From Deltaproteobacteria bacterium (GTDB lineage: Bacteria; Desulfobacterota; DSM-4660; Desulfatiglandales; HGW-15), in NCBI GenBank assembly GCA_016931115.1, contig JAFGFM010000093.1:1-37984 (forward strand): a DNA stretch of 37,984 nucleotides, read 5' to 3'. The notes beneath the pieces were generated by a model. That model worked only from the letters and a program-made list of their open reading frames with translations. It was not told where the DNA came from and ran no database searches. Position 1 is the stretch's first letter. Every line of letters begins with the position of its first letter. Made by a program: the position numbers and the translations under genes. Below are positions 1-8,092 of the stretch, one piece after another.

Positions 1-142
1 ACTGCATCTTTTTTAAGTACAATATAATATTGTAATATAATTGTATTATTTATGATGTTTACAAGGAAAGATCTTTCAATTATTCCTCAGATAAAAGAGA
101 TTTAATTGAACGGCGCTGAGAACTTGTAGCAAATATCAAGTT

Positions 143-246
143 ATTCTGTATACAGGCCACAAACCACCAACCTCAGCCAAACAGGTGAATTGGTAAATCC
201 TCCCCTCCAATTCTTAAAAGAGTGGTTTGTGGCCTGTGTGCAGAAT
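143..246. repeat. Large nested inverted repeat, possible structured RNA
   Basis: Two 25-nt arms (143-167 and 222-246) are complementary at 23 of 25 positions. The two differences are G:U-compatible in RNA, and the inner 15 nt (caggccacaaaccac and its complement) pair perfectly. The 54-nt loop holds a second perfect stem, gaattgg (187-193) with ccaattc (207-213). Its 13-nt loop contains TCCTCCCC, which is complementary to Shine-Dalgarno sequences. No ORF explains the structure. It could be a small RNA, a MITE-like remnant or a cruciform; the sequence alone does not decide. Confidence 0.6.
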
Positions 247-427
247 CGTATTAAAGGTTATGTGAATGGTGTTTTAATTGGTACAAATTTTAAACACTCC
301 AGGAGGAAGCTGCATGCTGGGTAAAGTAAATCTTCAATGTATATACAGACTTTTTTCTTTTTAAATCAAATTGTTAACCTGTTTTAACATCCCTGTGATT
401 GATGCGGATTATGAGTTTATAATTTAC

Positions 428-473
428 CTGATAGTCTTCTGGTTATACATATACATAATCAGAAGACCATCAG
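428..473 (-). terminator. Hairpin downstream of the 494-616 microprotein
   Basis: Arms 428-446 and 455-473 (19 nt each) pair with one G:U and one A-C mismatch around the 8-nt loop acatatac. The hairpin starts 21 nt beyond the stop codon of the minus-strand microprotein, so it probably ends or protects that transcript. There is no strong U-tract on the minus strand. On the plus strand only TTTT follows, so it may instead be a processing or stability hairpin. Confidence 0.4.
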
Positions 474-493
474 TTTTGTGGGATGTTTTAACA

Positions 494-616
494 TTATCTG
501 ATAAACCCGGTAAAGATTATCAGGGTTAGCAGTAATGAAACCAGACCAGGGAACCTGTCCATCAGGGAAATGATATTTTCATAAACCGTGCTTTTATCTT
601 TATTTATTGTTTCCAT
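494..616 (-). CDS. Predicted 40-residue single-pass membrane microprotein
   Basis: An ATG at 616 opens a 40-codon frame ending in TAA at 494-496. An AGGAG ribosome-binding site lies just upstream (about 623-629). The N-terminal ~20 residues are polar (METINKDKSTVYENIISLMD). The C-terminal half is a single hydrophobic helix (FPGLVSLLLTLIIFTGFI) ending in Arg, the layout of a small inner-membrane or tail-anchored protein. A sigma-54-like promoter sits upstream at 657-675, and a stable hairpin follows the stop codon. I recognise no family. Promoter, RBS, ORF and hairpin in the right order are the main argument that it is real; the alternative is a chance ORF in a regulatory gap. Confidence 0.5.
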   Translation of the reverse strand: METINKDKSTVYENIISLMDRFPGLVSLLLTLIIFTGFIR

Positions 617-656
617 TTTTTTCTCCTTTTCCTTTTTGGTTGTTTAATTATAGTTA

Positions 657-675
657 TAGCTAAAACCGTGCCAGA
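657..675 (-). promoter_or_regulatory. Sigma-54-type (-24/-12) promoter candidate
   Basis: Reading the minus strand, cTGGCACGGTTTTAGCTa has the invariant GG (672-671) and GC (660-659) separated by exactly 10 nt. It matches the YTGGCACG-N4-TTGCW consensus except for TAGC in place of TTGC. The predicted start would be near 648, about 30 nt upstream of the microprotein ATG at 616. A TATAAT (652-647) overlaps the predicted start, so a sigma-70 reading is possible, but it lacks a convincing -35. Confidence 0.5.
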
Positions 676-746
676 AGAAGTAAATATAGTTATTGCCAGT
701 AAAATCAGAATGTTATGTGGATTTTAAAAAAGTATAAAAATTTAAA

Positions 747-806
747 TGGGTATTATGTCTCCATTATTGTAAACAAAATCATAACAACTGGGTACTATGT
801 CTCCAT
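747..806. repeat. Short direct repeat pair, 18 bp
   Basis: tgggtattatgtctccat (747-764) and tgggtactatgtctccat (789-806) match at 17 of 18 positions, with 24 bp between them, in an AT-rich gap downstream of epmA. They might be paired protein-binding sites or the residue of a lost mobile element. No other copy was noticed in the window. Confidence 0.5.
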
Positions 807-853
807 ATAAAAAATTATTAACCTGTTTACAGGGGTATCTTAGGGAAGATCAA

Positions 854-1756
854 CTACAATCTTTCAGGGGTGAATGTAACCACATCGTCTATTGAGGGGC
901 TGTCTGTGAGGAGCATGATAAGCCTGTCAACACCAAAGGCAATCCCGGCAGACCAGGGCATGAATTCAAGGTCATTTATAAATTTGTCAGGAAAGGGGTA
1001 TGCGGTTTTTCCATTCCTTTTTCTGCTGGCCAACTCCTCTAAAAACCGCTTTTTTTGTTCATCTACATTTGTAAGCTCGGAAAAGGCATTTGCCAGTTCA
1101 AGCCCGCCCATATAAAGCTCAAACCTCTCAGCCACACCCGGATCATCCTTTTTTGTTCGTGAAAGCGCTGCCTGTGAAGCAGGGTAGTCATAAAGAAAAA
1201 CCGGCCTGCCCATATCAAGCGAAGGCTCTATCTCTGTCACCATTATTTCATCATAGGTTCCGGCCTCTATCGCCCTTTCAGGGGTAATCCCGGCATATTT
1301 TAAAAAGGCATCCCTTACGGTTATTCTCTCCCATGCGCCTGAGATATCAATGTCCTTTCCCTGAAAGAATAGTCGTTCTCCTTTGTCCAGGGCGCGGGTA
1401 ACATGCCTTATCATCTGCTCGCATTCATCCATCAGGAAAAGGTAATCCGTCTCAGTCTTATACCACTCAAGCATGGTGAATTCAGGCAGATGCCTCTCTC
1501 CCCTTTCAGCTTTTCTAAAACACTTGCATATCTGGAATATTTGGTTGTAACCAAAGGCAAGAAGACGCTTCATGCAGAGTTCAGGTGAGGTCTGTAAAAA
1601 CCAGCCTGATGCCTCTATAGCATCGATATTGGCCTCAGGCGCTGGAGCAGGAATAACAACAGGGGTTTCTACCTCGAGATAACCCCTGTTAATAAAAAAC
1701 TCACGTATGGATTGTATTGCCCTGGCGCGTATAAAAAGGCGTGATTTATCAGGCAA
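854..1756 (-). CDS. epmA: EF-P (R)-beta-lysine ligase EpmA
   Basis: This is a class II lysyl-tRNA-synthetase-like enzyme without an anticodon-binding domain. It activates (R)-beta-lysine with ATP and attaches it to the conserved lysine of elongation factor P. Class II motif 2 is visible (FRKAERGERHLPEFTMLEWY, about residues 81-100), and so is motif 3 near the C-terminus (GIAFGVDRLIML). Its 300 residues fit the EpmA/GenX/PoxA family and are far shorter than LysRS. It starts 8 nt after the efp stop, apparently at TTG 1756, so translation is probably coupled to efp; the exact start is uncertain. The partner aminomutase EpmB is not in this window. Confidence 0.93.
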   Translation of the reverse strand: MPDKSRLFIRARAIQSIREFFINRGYLEVETPVVIPAPAPEANIDAIEASGWFLQTSPELCMKRLLAFGYNQIFQICKCFRKAERGERHLPEFTMLEWYKTETDYLFLMDECEQMIRHVTRALDKGERLFFQGKDIDISGAWERITVRDAFLKYAGITPERAIEAGTYDEIMVTEIEPSLDMGRPVFLYDYPASQAALSRTKKDDPGVAERFELYMGGLELANAFSELTNVDEQKKRFLEELASRKRNGKTAYPFPDKFINDLEFMPWSAGIAFGVDRLIMLLTDSPSIDDVVTFTPERL

Positions 1757-1764
1757 TGGTAAGG

Positions 1765-2328
1765 TTAATCCTTGACCCTTGTTACGTATTCCCCTGTACG
1801 GGTATCCACCTGTATCTTTGTACCCTCCTCAACAAATGGGGGAACCCTGAGCTCATAACCTGTTTCAAGTGTTACAGGCTTGCTGTCGCCGGCTGATGTA
1901 TCCCCCTTCATCCAGGGGTCTGACCTGGTAACAACAAGGTTTACAAAGTTGGGCGGAGTGATCCCTATTGGCAGGGTGCCAAAAAAGAGGATTGAGACCT
2001 CTATGTTATCTATAAGGTAGTTCTTTACATCACCTACCTGCTCTCCGTTGAGTACGACCTGCTCATAATTGGCAACATCCATAAAGCAGTATTCATTTTC
2101 CTGATTATATAGATACTGCATCTTTCGCTCATCCAGAATTGCAGGCTCAAATGTCTCGCCTGATCTGTAGGTGCGTTCAAAGCCGGTACCATTAATCATA
2201 TTTTTTAGTTTGCATTTATAAAGGGCCTGTCCCTTACCCGGTTTGGCAAACGTAAAGTCGGTTATTATATATGGGTCACCGTCTATCTGTATCTTTAAAC
2301 CCTTTCTTAAATCACCTGCGTTGTACAT
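1765..2328 (-). CDS. efp: Elongation factor P
   Basis: EF-P binds the ribosome between the P and E sites and relieves stalling at polyproline stretches. The 187-residue length is normal, with an N-terminal KOW-like domain followed by two OB folds. The modification loop KPGKGQA is present with the target lysine at residue 32. This is the beta-lysylated type, consistent with epmA directly downstream. The C-terminal signature (GYELRVPPFVEEGTKIQVDTRTG) is intact. ATG 2328 follows a GGAAG ribosome-binding site. Confidence 0.97.
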   Translation of the reverse strand: MYNAGDLRKGLKIQIDGDPYIITDFTFAKPGKGQALYKCKLKNMINGTGFERTYRSGETFEPAILDERKMQYLYNQENEYCFMDVANYEQVVLNGEQVGDVKNYLIDNIEVSILFFGTLPIGITPPNFVNLVVTRSDPWMKGDTSAGDSKPVTLETGYELRVPPFVEEGTKIQVDTRTGEYVTRVKD

Positions 2329-2407
2329 AATTATCTTCCTTCTTTCAAAATGTTGCAGGGAATATATGGAAGAGATGTTTATCTGTCAAGGAGAAAAGAA
2401 GGATTAT

Positions 2408-2491
2408 GGGCTCAGGGCGCAAGGTTCAGGGCTAAAGGCTCAGGGCGCATCCGCCTTCGCTTGCAGCTATGGCGGGACAAGAGGCGCAGGG
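2408..2491. repeat. Dispersed intergenic GGCTCAGGGCGCAAGG-type repeat
   Basis: A run of imperfect units such as ggctcagggcgcaagg and ggctcagggcgca lies between the efp promoter side and the flotillin terminator. The same unit family occurs at 16211-16360 and 29847-29991, always between genes. It is best read as a genome-wide intergenic repeat. It has no coding potential, although long spurious frames cross it. Confidence 0.55.
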
Positions 2492-2514
2492 GAAAATGAG
2501 CATTAATAACTATG

Positions 2515-2548
2515 AAAAAAAGGTAGGGGCACGACGCATCGTGCCCCT
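2515..2548 (-). terminator. Rho-independent terminator of the nfeD-flotillin operon
   Basis: Perfect 10-bp arms aggggcacga (2525-2534) and tcgtgcccct (2539-2548) enclose a 4-nt loop. On the minus strand the hairpin is followed by ACC and seven T residues (complement of 2515-2521). It starts 20 nt past the flotillin stop. Confidence 0.85.
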
Positions 2549-2567
2549 AAGATTCGTTACACAATTT

Positions 2568-4115
2568 CTACTTTTTCTCCTGCTGATCCGCCTTTTTGGG
2601 GCCTTCAGATACCTTCAGGTCGCCCAGGTATTTGGGCAGATCCAGCCCTGCCATCTCTGCTATATCATGGAGCGGGGGGAGGCTCTTTACCATGCCGGAC
2701 AGAAAATTGGCTGTTGTGTTGCCATTTTTACCATCTGAGCCAGAATCCCATACCGTGATCTTGTCTATCTTGAGGTTCCTTATGGCCTCGACCTGCATTG
2801 TAACCATGCTTTCAAGTTTTTCTATCATGAGCAGGGTGGCAGCGGCCTTTGCATCACCTGCGCAGCTTTTAACCAGCTCGGAATAACCCTCAGCCTTGCT
2901 CTCAAGCACCTGCTTAAGACCCTTTGCCTCAGCCTCATATTTTAAGAGTATTGCATCCGCGGTACCCTTTGCCTCTCGTCTTGTCTTTTCCGCCTCTGCC
3001 TCGGCAGCTATCTCGATCTTGCGCTTTTCTATCTCTTTCTGTACGACCTCTGCGGCATTAAGCCTTTCTGCCTCTGCCCTGTACTGGGCCTTCTGTATCT
3101 CCTCCTCTGCCGCACGCTTTGCCACCTCACCACGCATAAAGGCATCTGCCTTTTTTATGGCAAGAAGCGCCTCAGATTCTGCAATATCAGCCTTTGCTGT
3201 ATTTTCTCCTGTTACTGCTGAGGCCTCCTGCTGCTGAATATAAATACGTTTTTCAGCCTCTGCCTTTTTCTTACCCTTTTCAGATCCGGCCACATTTTCA
3301 GCTACCTTTATCTCCTTTTCCCTGTTTGCCTCAGCCTCACCGATTGTTGCATTGGTTTCCTGCTGCTGGACATAAACCCTTCTCTCTGCATCCGCCTTTT
3401 TCTTTCCCTTTTCAGCCTCTGCAATATTTTCGGCTACCCTGATTTCTCTCTCTTTTGTATTTTCAGCCTGCCCTATCTCTCCATGCTTTTCCTGCACCGC
3501 TACGTCGATCTTTGCCTGGTTGATCGCCTCTGCTGCGGCCTTCTTGCCAATGCTTTCTATATAGGTAGACTCATCAGTAATATCAGTAATATTTACGTTG
3601 ATAAGATAGAGCCCGATCTTGTTCAGTTCAGGGGAGACATTCATTCTAATCTCTTCCAGAAACTTTTCCCTGTCCTGGTTGATCTGCTCGATTGTAAGGG
3701 ATGCGACAGTAAGCCTGAGCTGACCAAAGATGATCTCCTTTGCCATCTCTTCTATATCGGTAGGGGGCAGGTTCAGGAGTCTTTCTGCAGCATTATTCAT
3801 TATACCCGGCTCAGTACTTATGCCGACCGTAAATGTGCTCGGCACATTTATCCTGATATTCTGAAAAGAGAGGGCATTCTGCAAGGGAATGCTGATTGTC
3901 ATGGGGGTCAAATCCATGTAGGCATAATCCTGAATAAGTGGCCATACAAGTGTTCCACCTCCATGTATACACTCTGCGGACTGGTTTTCTCCAACCTTTC
4001 CAAAGATAACCAGTATCTTATCAGAGGGGCATCTTTTGTAACGCGATGCAAGAAACATCAGCGTCATAAAAACAAGAATCAAAACAGCAATAATAGCAAG
4101 CATCCACGGTTCCAT
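2568..4115 (-). CDS. Flotillin-like SPFH membrane protein
   Basis: A 515-residue flotillin/YuaG-type scaffold of ordered membrane domains. An N-terminal membrane segment (residues ~5-24, LAIIAVLILVFMTLMFLASR) is followed by an SPFH/band-7 domain to about residue 200. A long Ala/Glu/Lys-rich coiled coil comes next, then a Gly-rich C-terminal part. The coiled coil carries two near-identical units of ~40 residues around GKKKADAERRVYVQQQE and GKKKAEAEKRIYIQQQE, a local duplication. Its start (ATG, AAGGAG RBS) lies 29 nt after the upstream NfeD-like gene. The pairing matches the Bacillus NfeD-flotillin (yuaF-floT) arrangement. It ends at a strong terminator. Confidence 0.92.
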   Translation of the reverse strand: MEPWMLAIIAVLILVFMTLMFLASRYKRCPSDKILVIFGKVGENQSAECIHGGGTLVWPLIQDYAYMDLTPMTISIPLQNALSFQNIRINVPSTFTVGISTEPGIMNNAAERLLNLPPTDIEEMAKEIIFGQLRLTVASLTIEQINQDREKFLEEIRMNVSPELNKIGLYLINVNITDITDESTYIESIGKKAAAEAINQAKIDVAVQEKHGEIGQAENTKEREIRVAENIAEAEKGKKKADAERRVYVQQQETNATIGEAEANREKEIKVAENVAGSEKGKKKAEAEKRIYIQQQEASAVTGENTAKADIAESEALLAIKKADAFMRGEVAKRAAEEEIQKAQYRAEAERLNAAEVVQKEIEKRKIEIAAEAEAEKTRREAKGTADAILLKYEAEAKGLKQVLESKAEGYSELVKSCAGDAKAAATLLMIEKLESMVTMQVEAIRNLKIDKITVWDSGSDGKNGNTTANFLSGMVKSLPPLHDIAEMAGLDLPKYLGDLKVSEGPKKADQQEKK

Positions 4116-4144
4116 AGTTAAATCTCCTTTTCGTTTATCTTAAA

Positions 4145-4726
4145 TTATATTCTTTCAACCACCAGCTGATTTCCATCTACCCATACAACCCTTACAGGTG
4201 TCCCTGTATCAAGGGCTTTGCCATCATTTGAGGTGGCATCATACTCCCTGAGGCTGTTATTTACAGTCACAAGGACCCTGCCTGACCCCTTTTCAGGTAT
4301 ATGCATATAAACCTTACCCTGGGCGCCAACCGTATTATCTATGGGTATTGTACCGCTCGACTTCATTTTACTGGCAAGCATAAATATCTTTCCGATAATC
4401 CAGACCGAGGCACACCCGGCAATAACAGCGCCTATCAGGGACATCATGATCCCCATGCGGCTCTGCCTGTACATTGCCAGACCGACAAGCCCGAACATCA
4501 TTAAAAAGGAGGTGATCCCGTGAAGGGAGAGGACATGAAATCCTAAATCCGAATCGGAATGATGGGTATCTATATTGTGGCTGTCCAGGTTAAGATCGTG
4601 TGTTGAATCGGTATCCATCCCCATAAACTGCATAATAAATTTAACTATGACAAAAAAGCCGCCTACAACCGCACATATAATAAAAAAGATCTCAATGGCG
4701 CTGTAATGAGAAAAGAATGTCCCCAT
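4145..4726 (-). CDS. NfeD-like membrane protein with C-terminal OB fold
   Basis: A 193-residue partner of the flotillin. Three hydrophobic segments (about residues 12-34, 65-86 and 91-116) precede a soluble beta domain of about 70 residues (GAQGKVYMHIPEKGSGRV through the C-terminal LVVERI). This is the layout of the truncated, protease-less NfeD/YuaF type. A His/Asp-rich stretch (residues ~38-60) lies between the first two membrane segments and may bind metal. The RBS AAGGAGG is strong. A decayed copy of this gene's 3' end lies at 14664-14734, beyond the ABC cluster. Confidence 0.85.
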   Translation of the reverse strand: MGTFFSHYSAIEIFFIICAVVGGFFVIVKFIMQFMGMDTDSTHDLNLDSHNIDTHHSDSDLGFHVLSLHGITSFLMMFGLVGLAMYRQSRMGIMMSLIGAVIAGCASVWIIGKIFMLASKMKSSGTIPIDNTVGAQGKVYMHIPEKGSGRVLVTVNNSLREYDATSNDGKALDTGTPVRVVWVDGNQLVVERI

Positions 4727-5541
4727 GCTTATTACCTCCTTATACGTGAATCTGATAAATATTGATGTGTGACCGTTTTAAAAACTACAGCAAACTACAT
4801 AAACAAAAAGATTGTTAATACAGAAAAAACAAAAAACAGATTATGTAAAAAAAGCCCCTCTCAAAAATGGCTCTAATCAAAGCCCAAGATCATCTGAAAG
4901 GGTTAAAACTTTAATGAGAATAATTTGTTGATATAAAAAAGATAACCTTCTATTATTTTTTAAACCTATGGAAATCATAATTCGTTGTCAAGGAATTAGT
5001 TGTAATACCCCTTTTAATCAGCTAAAAACCTGCTTTTGTAAAGCCAAATGGAATATAGAGATCACTCTCTATGTTTATGTTAAAGAATAAAAATAAGGTA
5101 TTTCCAGGCATTATAAGAAAACAACATTACATTATTTACTTTAAAACTTAACTCATATATTAATTGGCATCATTTTTTTTGTTTCATTAAAGATTTGCCA
5201 AAAAATCATTAAAGGATCATTCTCCAGTGGGTAACTATAGCCTCACTGGTCAGATATTTTTGATTAAGGTAAAGGGATGTCGATTTTTGTGGGTTTTATC
5301 AACGGTAGGATTGGAGTTCCAAGTCGATAATTATCAGGAATGATGATGGAGCCGTTATAAAAAAATTTGGGTTTTTTAACTGAACACAGAATATTGCACT
5401 GTTACCTAAAAAGCACTTAACGTTTTCTGTATTCTGTATATTTTATTGATTATATATAGCTTGCTGCTTTAACAGATAAGATATACCCGTTAAGGTCTAT
5501 TGAAGTATATTAAATTATCATTTTTAAAAAGGGGATAACAC
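4727..5541. other. 815-bp AT-rich intergenic region between divergent operons
   Basis: No plausible protein gene or RNA gene was found. The region must hold the promoters for nfeD-flotillin (-) and for the SBP-OmpA/TelA cluster (+), but I see no sigma-70 site strong enough to call. Visible elements are the 20-bp repeat at 4984-5003, the small palindrome atagaga-tcac-tctctat (5055-5072), and an imperfect hairpin built on ccagtg/cactgg near 5226-5251. The size and AT content are consistent with a regulated, possibly silenced upstream region. Confidence 0.5.
4984..5003. repeat. Left copy of 20-bp direct repeat bracketing the cluster
   Basis: gttgtcaaggaattagttgt is found exactly again at 14732-14751 in the same orientation, 9.7 kb away on the other side of the eight-gene cluster. 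Flanking bases differ at both ends, so the perfect match is 20 bp. Such a match is not expected by chance in a window this size. Confidence 0.85.
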
Positions 5542-7263
5542 ATGAAAAGAAAATTGATACTTTTAATCTTAATAACTGCCTTATTTAGCCTTACATCAGG
5601 ATTTTCATACTCCATACAATACATAGATGCGCCTCCCTTAAAAGGCGTTATCAATGTCCCAATAGGCAATGTTAAAATCGGTGAGTATACGCGTATCCCT
5701 CTTATTACCTGGGGCGGTGATCAAGCAACAATTCTTGGTAATGGCAACGCAAGAGAAACAGCAGCAAAAAGCATTTTTTCCCAGGAGGGTCTGAGACTTA
5801 AACTCCATCGCGAAGATGATTTTAAAAAACAGGTTGAGTCATATATGCGTGGAGACACCCCCTATCTTCGCGGGACCTATGGGATGATAAATATGGCATC
5901 TGAAGTTTTATCCGAGGACCCCAGGACCAGACCGATAATAGTATATCAACTGACATGGTCAAATGGCGGGGATTGTCTTGTAGTCAAGCCAGGGATACAG
6001 ACAACCAAGGACCTGAAAGGAAAAACAATTGCGGTACAGGCCTATGGGCCCCATGTCTATTATCTTTCAAAAATACTTACCGATGCGAACCTGTCAATTA
6101 ATGATGTTACAATCAAATGGGTAAGAGATTTGACCGGCACCGACAACACACCTATGGAAGCATTTTACGAATCAGATATCGACGCTGCGATGATGATAAT
6201 CCCTGACGGATTAATCCTGACATCTAACGGGACTGTAGGAAATGAATCGGAGGGCTCTGTTAAAGGTGCAAAAATATTACTCTCCACAAAAACTGCCAAC
6301 AGGATAATCAGTGATGTTTATGCAGTGCGAGCTGATTATATGGAATCTAATTCAAGTGAAGTAACAAATTTTGTTCATGGTCTTATGATGGCTGAAGAGG
6401 AATTGCGCGAGATTTATAAAAATAAGGAATCACAGATAGGTAATTTTACAAAAATGATAAAGGCTTCTGCGGAAATCCTTTTGGACAGCCCCGAGGCAGT
6501 AGCGGATGCGGAGGCATTATATACAGACTGCGAATACGTAGGGTTTAGCGGAAACATCAAGTTTTTTATGGATCCTAATTACCCTAGAAACATGGATAAT
6601 CTCACAGCTCAGATTCAAAGCGCATTTATAAAAATTGGGCTGATATCAAAGAAGGTATCAATAAATAAAGCGAATCTCGATTTTAAAAACCTTCAAGTTG
6701 GGCTTAAAAACACTTCTGGTTTAGAAGTCCCAAGATTCGATCCTACTCAGGTAGCTGCCGTTGTCCAGCAAAAACAAAGACAGGACTCTCTCCGGGAAGG
6801 CGAGCTGTTTTCCTTTGAGGTATATTTTCAGCCTAACCAAAATAATTTTTCTGCGGACATGTATTCTGATGACTTTATCAGGGTTATTAATCTGGCATCT
6901 ACATACGGAGGAGCTATCATTACTATTGAAGGGCATTCAGATCCTCTTGGATATTTGAAGTCAAAAAAGAGTGGGGAGACAGAGATTGTCCTAAAAAATA
7001 TTATACAATCAGCTAAAAATCTCAGCCTTTCAAGGGCAAACAGCGTCAAGAGCAGTGTAATCGAATTTGCTAAAAGTAAAGGAATAATACTTGATGACAC
7101 ACAATTTGCTGTTGTTGGACATGGAATAATGAAACCCCAGAACGGTATGTGCGGATCGGATCCATGTGCGCCTGTAACAGAGCAGGAATGGAGAAATAAT
7201 ATGAGAGTTGAATTCAGAATTATTCAGGTTGAAGCGGAAAGCTCTGTTTTCAAACCATTATAA
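5542..7263 (+). CDS. Solute-binding/OmpA fusion protein 1
   Basis: A 573-residue exported protein and first gene of the cluster. It has a signal peptide (residues 1-~22) and a type-2 periplasmic solute-binding domain of NitT/TauT or phosphonate style (about 45-380; note DLKGKTIAVQAYGPHVYYLSKIL). A C-terminal OmpA-like peptidoglycan-binding domain follows (about 425-565). In that domain GHSDPLG holds the diaminopimelate-contacting Asp, and LSLSRANSV holds the Arg. They are 31 residues apart instead of the usual 15, a 16-residue insertion. The product is probably periplasmic and bound to the cell wall. RBS AGGGG precedes ATG 5542. The ligand is unknown. Confidence 0.8.
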   Translation: MKRKLILLILITALFSLTSGFSYSIQYIDAPPLKGVINVPIGNVKIGEYTRIPLITWGGDQATILGNGNARETAAKSIFSQEGLRLKLHREDDFKKQVESYMRGDTPYLRGTYGMINMASEVLSEDPRTRPIIVYQLTWSNGGDCLVVKPGIQTTKDLKGKTIAVQAYGPHVYYLSKILTDANLSINDVTIKWVRDLTGTDNTPMEAFYESDIDAAMMIIPDGLILTSNGTVGNESEGSVKGAKILLSTKTANRIISDVYAVRADYMESNSSEVTNFVHGLMMAEEELREIYKNKESQIGNFTKMIKASAEILLDSPEAVADAEALYTDCEYVGFSGNIKFFMDPNYPRNMDNLTAQIQSAFIKIGLISKKVSINKANLDFKNLQVGLKNTSGLEVPRFDPTQVAAVVQQKQRQDSLREGELFSFEVYFQPNQNNFSADMYSDDFIRVINLASTYGGAIITIEGHSDPLGYLKSKKSGETEIVLKNIIQSAKNLSLSRANSVKSSVIEFAKSKGIILDDTQFAVVGHGIMKPQNGMCGSDPCAPVTEQEWRNNMRVEFRIIQVEAESSVFKPL

Positions 7264-7283
7264 GCAGAAGGGGAGATAATACG

Positions 7284-8054
7284 ATGAAAAGAGTTAAATA
7301 TATTCTATGTTTAACAGCTCTATGTATATTGCTTCAGGGTTGCGATAGTCAATCTCCACAACAGGGACAAACGCAACAGAAAATGCAATTTGATAAACCT
7401 GCTCAGCATTCTGTAAAAAGAGATATCCCTTGGCCGCCTGAAGTTAAAGATCTGGATATTGAACTGACAAAAAACCTATTGGCAAAAAATTATTATGTTA
7501 TACTTGATGGCAGCGGGTCTATGCGGGATTCAGGTTGTTCCGGAAACAGGGAAAAATTTGCTGTTGCTAAAGAGGCATTAACTCAGTTTGCCAATATTGT
7601 CCCTCCTGATGCAAATCTTGGTCTTCTTATTTTTTATGATGGTCAGATTCAGGAAAAGGTTGCTTTAGCTACGGGTAACAGAGAGGAATTTATATCAGCA
7701 GTAAATTCAAGCAATGCCAATGGAGGCACACCCCTTTATTCTGCTATTAAAAAAGGATACCAGACCATTGAAAGGCAGGCACAGAGCCAGCTCGGATATG
7801 GAGAATATATCCTTGTTACCGTAACAGATGGTGAAGCAGGTCCCGGGGAAGATCCCAAAAAGATAGTAAATTGGATACTGGATAATTCGCCTGTTCAGAT
7901 TCATACAATAGGTTTTTGTATTGGCGAAAATCATTCACTAAATATCCCCGGGCAAACTGTATACAAACCGGCCGATAGCCCTGATCAGTTGCAAAAAGGA
8001 TTACAGGATGTTTTAGCCGAGGCAGAGCAGTTTGAAATAATGGAATTTAAATAA
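7284..8054 (+). CDS. VWA-domain lipoprotein
   Basis: 256 residues. A lipoprotein signal peptide ends in the lipobox LLQGC (Cys ~20), so the protein should be membrane-anchored on the periplasmic face. A von Willebrand A domain spans about residues 65-240 with a complete MIDAS metal site: DGSGSM, the Thr in GGTPLYSA and the Asp in TVTDGEAG. Metal-dependent binding of a partner protein is therefore likely. It starts 20 nt after the first SBP-OmpA gene, within the same operon. A likely role is to bridge the SBP-OmpA proteins to the membrane components; the partner is not evident from sequence. Confidence 0.85.
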   Translation: MKRVKYILCLTALCILLQGCDSQSPQQGQTQQKMQFDKPAQHSVKRDIPWPPEVKDLDIELTKNLLAKNYYVILDGSGSMRDSGCSGNREKFAVAKEALTQFANIVPPDANLGLLIFYDGQIQEKVALATGNREEFISAVNSSNANGGTPLYSAIKKGYQTIERQAQSQLGYGEYILVTVTDGEAGPGEDPKKIVNWILDNSPVQIHTIGFCIGENHSLNIPGQTVYKPADSPDQLQKGLQDVLAEAEQFEIMEFK

Positions 8055-8092
8055 AATTATTTTGGTTTTGTAAACAATGGAGGAGGGCGGAT

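Noticed and set aside
314-364. 16-codon frame with a perfect AGGAGG RBS (301-306)
   Set aside because: Too short and without recognisable features; no downstream gene on the same strand that a leader peptide could regulate. Mentioned only in relation to the nested hairpin.
2896-3237. 113-codon plus-strand frame inside the flotillin gene
   Set aside because: Antisense shadow of the Ala/Glu-rich coiled coil; Ser/Ala-rich low-complexity translation and no RBS.
3483-4121. 212-codon plus-strand frame opposite flotillin
   Set aside because: Antisense to a well-supported SPFH domain; no family motifs and no RBS.
5281-5335. 17-codon frame beginning ATGTCGATTTTTGTG in the long intergenic region
   Set aside because: No conserved feature and only a weak RBS; likely chance.
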